64,000 nucleotides of DNA from Eublepharis macularius. Its lineage: Eukaryota > Chordata > Lepidosauria > Squamata > Eublepharidae. Positions 45,001 through 48,000 of the stretch are shown here, in pieces. Location of the stretch: positions 58,037,028-58,101,027 of the forward strand of contig NC_072793.1 of NCBI RefSeq assembly GCF_028583425.1, given 5' to 3'. Below the pieces are notes generated by a model. The model searched no databases, was not told the origin of the DNA, and saw nothing but the letters and a program-made list of their open reading frames with translations. Position 1 is the stretch's first letter. Every line of letters begins with the position of its first letter. The position numbers and the translations under genes are program-made.

Positions 45001-48000
45001 TGAAGTTTTGCTTATGCGTGTGAATTTCAATGGCTTCCCTGTGCAGTCTGACAAAGTAGTTGGAAGTGTTGTCCAGTATTTTGGTGTCCTGGAATAAGAT
45101 ACTGTGCCCTGTTTGAGTTAGGCTATGTTCAGCCACTGCTGATTTTTCAGGTTGTCCAAGTCTGCAGTGTCTTTCATGTTCTTTTATTCTTGTCTGGATG
45201 CTACGCTTTGTGGTCCCGATGTAAACTTGTCCACAGCTGCAGGGTATACGGTATACTCCTGCAGAGGTGAGGGGGTCTCTACTGTCTTTTGCTGATCGTA
45301 GCATCTGTTGTATTTTTCAGGTGGGTCTGAATACTGCTTGAAGGTTATGCTTTTTCATAAGCTTTCCCATCTGATCAGTAATTCCTTTGATATATGGCAA
45401 AAACACTTTTCCTGTAGGAGACTGTTTTTCCTTGGTTGTTTGATTCATCCTGGGTTTGATTGCTCTTCGGATTTTATTTCTGGAGTAGCCATTTGCCTGA
45501 AGTGCGTGGTTTAGATGATTAATTTCCTCATTGAGAAAGTGCGGCTCACATATCCGTCTTGCACGATCCACTAATGTTTTCATTATGCCTCTTTTCTGTC
45601 GGGGGTGGTGATTGGAGTTTTTGTGTAAGTACCGATCAGTGTGAGTTGGTTTCCTGTAGACCTTGTGACCTAACTGAAAGTTTGCTTTGCGGATGACCAA
45701 GGTATCCAGGAATGGGAGTTTTCCCTCGATTTCTTTCTCCATTGTGAATTGTATGTTCAGGTGGATGTTGTTGAGATGATTCAAAAACCCCATCAATTCT
45801 TCCTCCCCATGGCTCCAAATGAACATTCTATCCCCGACAATAAACATTCTATCCCCGACAATAGCCCTGCAGAGAAGATTAGCACATCAAGTACCAATCC
45901 ATATGCAAAAGAACCTCCTCAGGATACAGTGAAGCCTACCGCCATTAGCATTCCACACCCTGGGAAACTCTTACAGGATGACTCAGCTCAACCCCACCCC
46001 TCCTGAGTAGATACAAATGACCTACATCTTTTCCACACTGTGACACTGAGAGATCTCTGTCTTTTGGTGCTACACCTCTGAAGATGCCAGCCACAGCTGC
46101 TGGCGAAACGTCAGGAACTACAATGCCAAGACCACGGCAATACAGCCCGGAAAACCCGCAACAACCATCATATGTTTTATTTTACTTTCTATTACTGAAG
46201 GAAAAAAGGAGACACACAAAACAATTATTTAAGTGGAAATTATAGGATTCTCACAGTGCAATCCAGAATGTGTGTGTGTGAGAGAGAGAGTGAGAGTGAG
46301 AGAGAGCAAGAGAGAGCGCACCAGAGAGAAAAAGGTGTACCTCAGAGATATGCCAACATAGAACCCCATTGTCACTGTGATGACAGTTGCTGGGGGAGGG
46401 GGGCTGGCAGTAGGGTCATTATGTTGAATTCTCTTAATTCCTCTTTGCTGAATTTCTTTCTGAAATCCAGTAATCCTTTTATATTCCTCTTTTTAGGAAT
46501 CTGAATCAGTTTCAGATCAATTCCTCTTTCATGAAGAGGAAGATTCAATTTAGATCTCTAAGACATAAGGTATTTATTTATATACTATGAGCAAGTTGAA
46601 AAATTAAGAACAAGGTGAGAATTAAAAGAAATAATTAAACATAAACCAGGACTTGTCTGAGCATATCCTTACTGCATCAGACTGCTTTTACCCTTTGTAT
46701 TGTATTTCAGTGGCATGACAATAGCAGAAATCCACAGGTGAGGAAATCTACACTGTCACATGGTGAAAAAAATTCAAAGATAAATGAATAAGAAACCAAA
46801 GAGAATTTCTGTTTTGAAAGAAGAAGAGAGAATAAGAGGATCCAATTGCTATATTTAAAAGTGAAATTTTCAGAAAAAGAAATTCCACCTCCCTCCCCCA
46901 ACACTCTAGCTGGTAGGGATGCTGGCAGCCCCATATTCATGCTGCCAGCACAGTCCATTGCCAGGGTGTCCCCTCTTCAGTCTAGGGACTGACCACATTT
47001 GGGGCCTGGAGTGACTGGCAGCTGTGCCTAGTGGAACGGCTTCCGAAACTCCCATGACATCTATCTCCTTGCAGAATATGAGCATTACACAACAGCAGCA
47101 CACCCAGAGATTGAGCAGAGAATTTGAAATCCAACTCCGCACAGGGGACAGGTAATTGTCCATTGAATGGCTTCCCTGAAAGGGATCCCTGGCAAATGGT
47201 GCCCCCATCTGTACTGGTGGAGAACTTCCGACCCTGCAGCTGTTCTGCAGGCATGGCTGTAGCAGCCATGTCCTCTGGGCTGTCTGTCATCATTACCTAA
47301 GTCTCTTTTTGGCATCTGTGCAGGCTGTGATTCAGCAAGGGGGAGACCTGGGAGGATGACATTCCCAGCACAGTATGGGATGACTGTGGTGACTGGTATG
47401 GATCCTGCCACTCTGCCATGGGGCTGCCATCACATTGGCTCCTGCACCAATCTGGATCCTCATATGACATGTCTGCCTCATTCACAGTCATGCCATGATA
47501 GAAAGGGCTTGCCTTATCATCCCATGGCTCCCTGGAGCAGCTTGCAAAGGAGCAGCGGCTATACTGGACAGAAGGAGTTTGCAATTTTGCCCATCAGACC
47601 TTGTTACTGTTTCCTTTCTGCTGTTCAATAAAGTCTGGAGTGTTCAAAAGCTGTGTCCCTGTCTGTTCAGTCTTGGATAGCTGACACCTGCCCCCACCCC
47701 CCTCATACCAAGCCATAACAAGTCTGCTAGGGTAAACTAACCAGTTTTGTTGTTTTTCTCTCTTCTTGAACATTTCTATATCTGTACCCTTTTGCACTTC
47801 TGTTAATAAACTCCTTGGTGTTTCTTTTTCCTGTGTTCTTTGGAGATTTGAAAGTTTGTCTTAATCCAGTAGTTTGGCCCATTTTGGCTACAGCTTCCTA
47901 AATAATTTTTTGGAACTCAGTCTTCAGGCGCCCTATTCTGCAAGCCTGACTTTAAAACCTTGTAGGGCTGGCAACTTGCCTCTCGGTTCTACAGCGGAGG

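Larger units (their letters stand above)
44574..46166 (-). mobile_element. Penelope-like element with inverted terminal copy
   Basis: The - strand carries the end of the RT and a GIY-YIG endonuclease (44768-45847). The 3' region, 44608 to about 44945, occurs again in inverted orientation at about 45823-46166. The target duplication ATCATATGTTTTAT flanks the whole unit (44560-44573 and 46167-46180). The left end has 34 extra bases absent from the right copy. The RT is truncated just after the catalytic YxDD area, where the inverted segment is joined. This is the inverted-pLTR arrangement known for Penelope elements. Confidence 0.92.

Noticed and set aside
44874-45847. Host GIY-YIG nuclease gene
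   Set aside because: The RT part, inverted ends and target duplication show it is a Penelope-like element.
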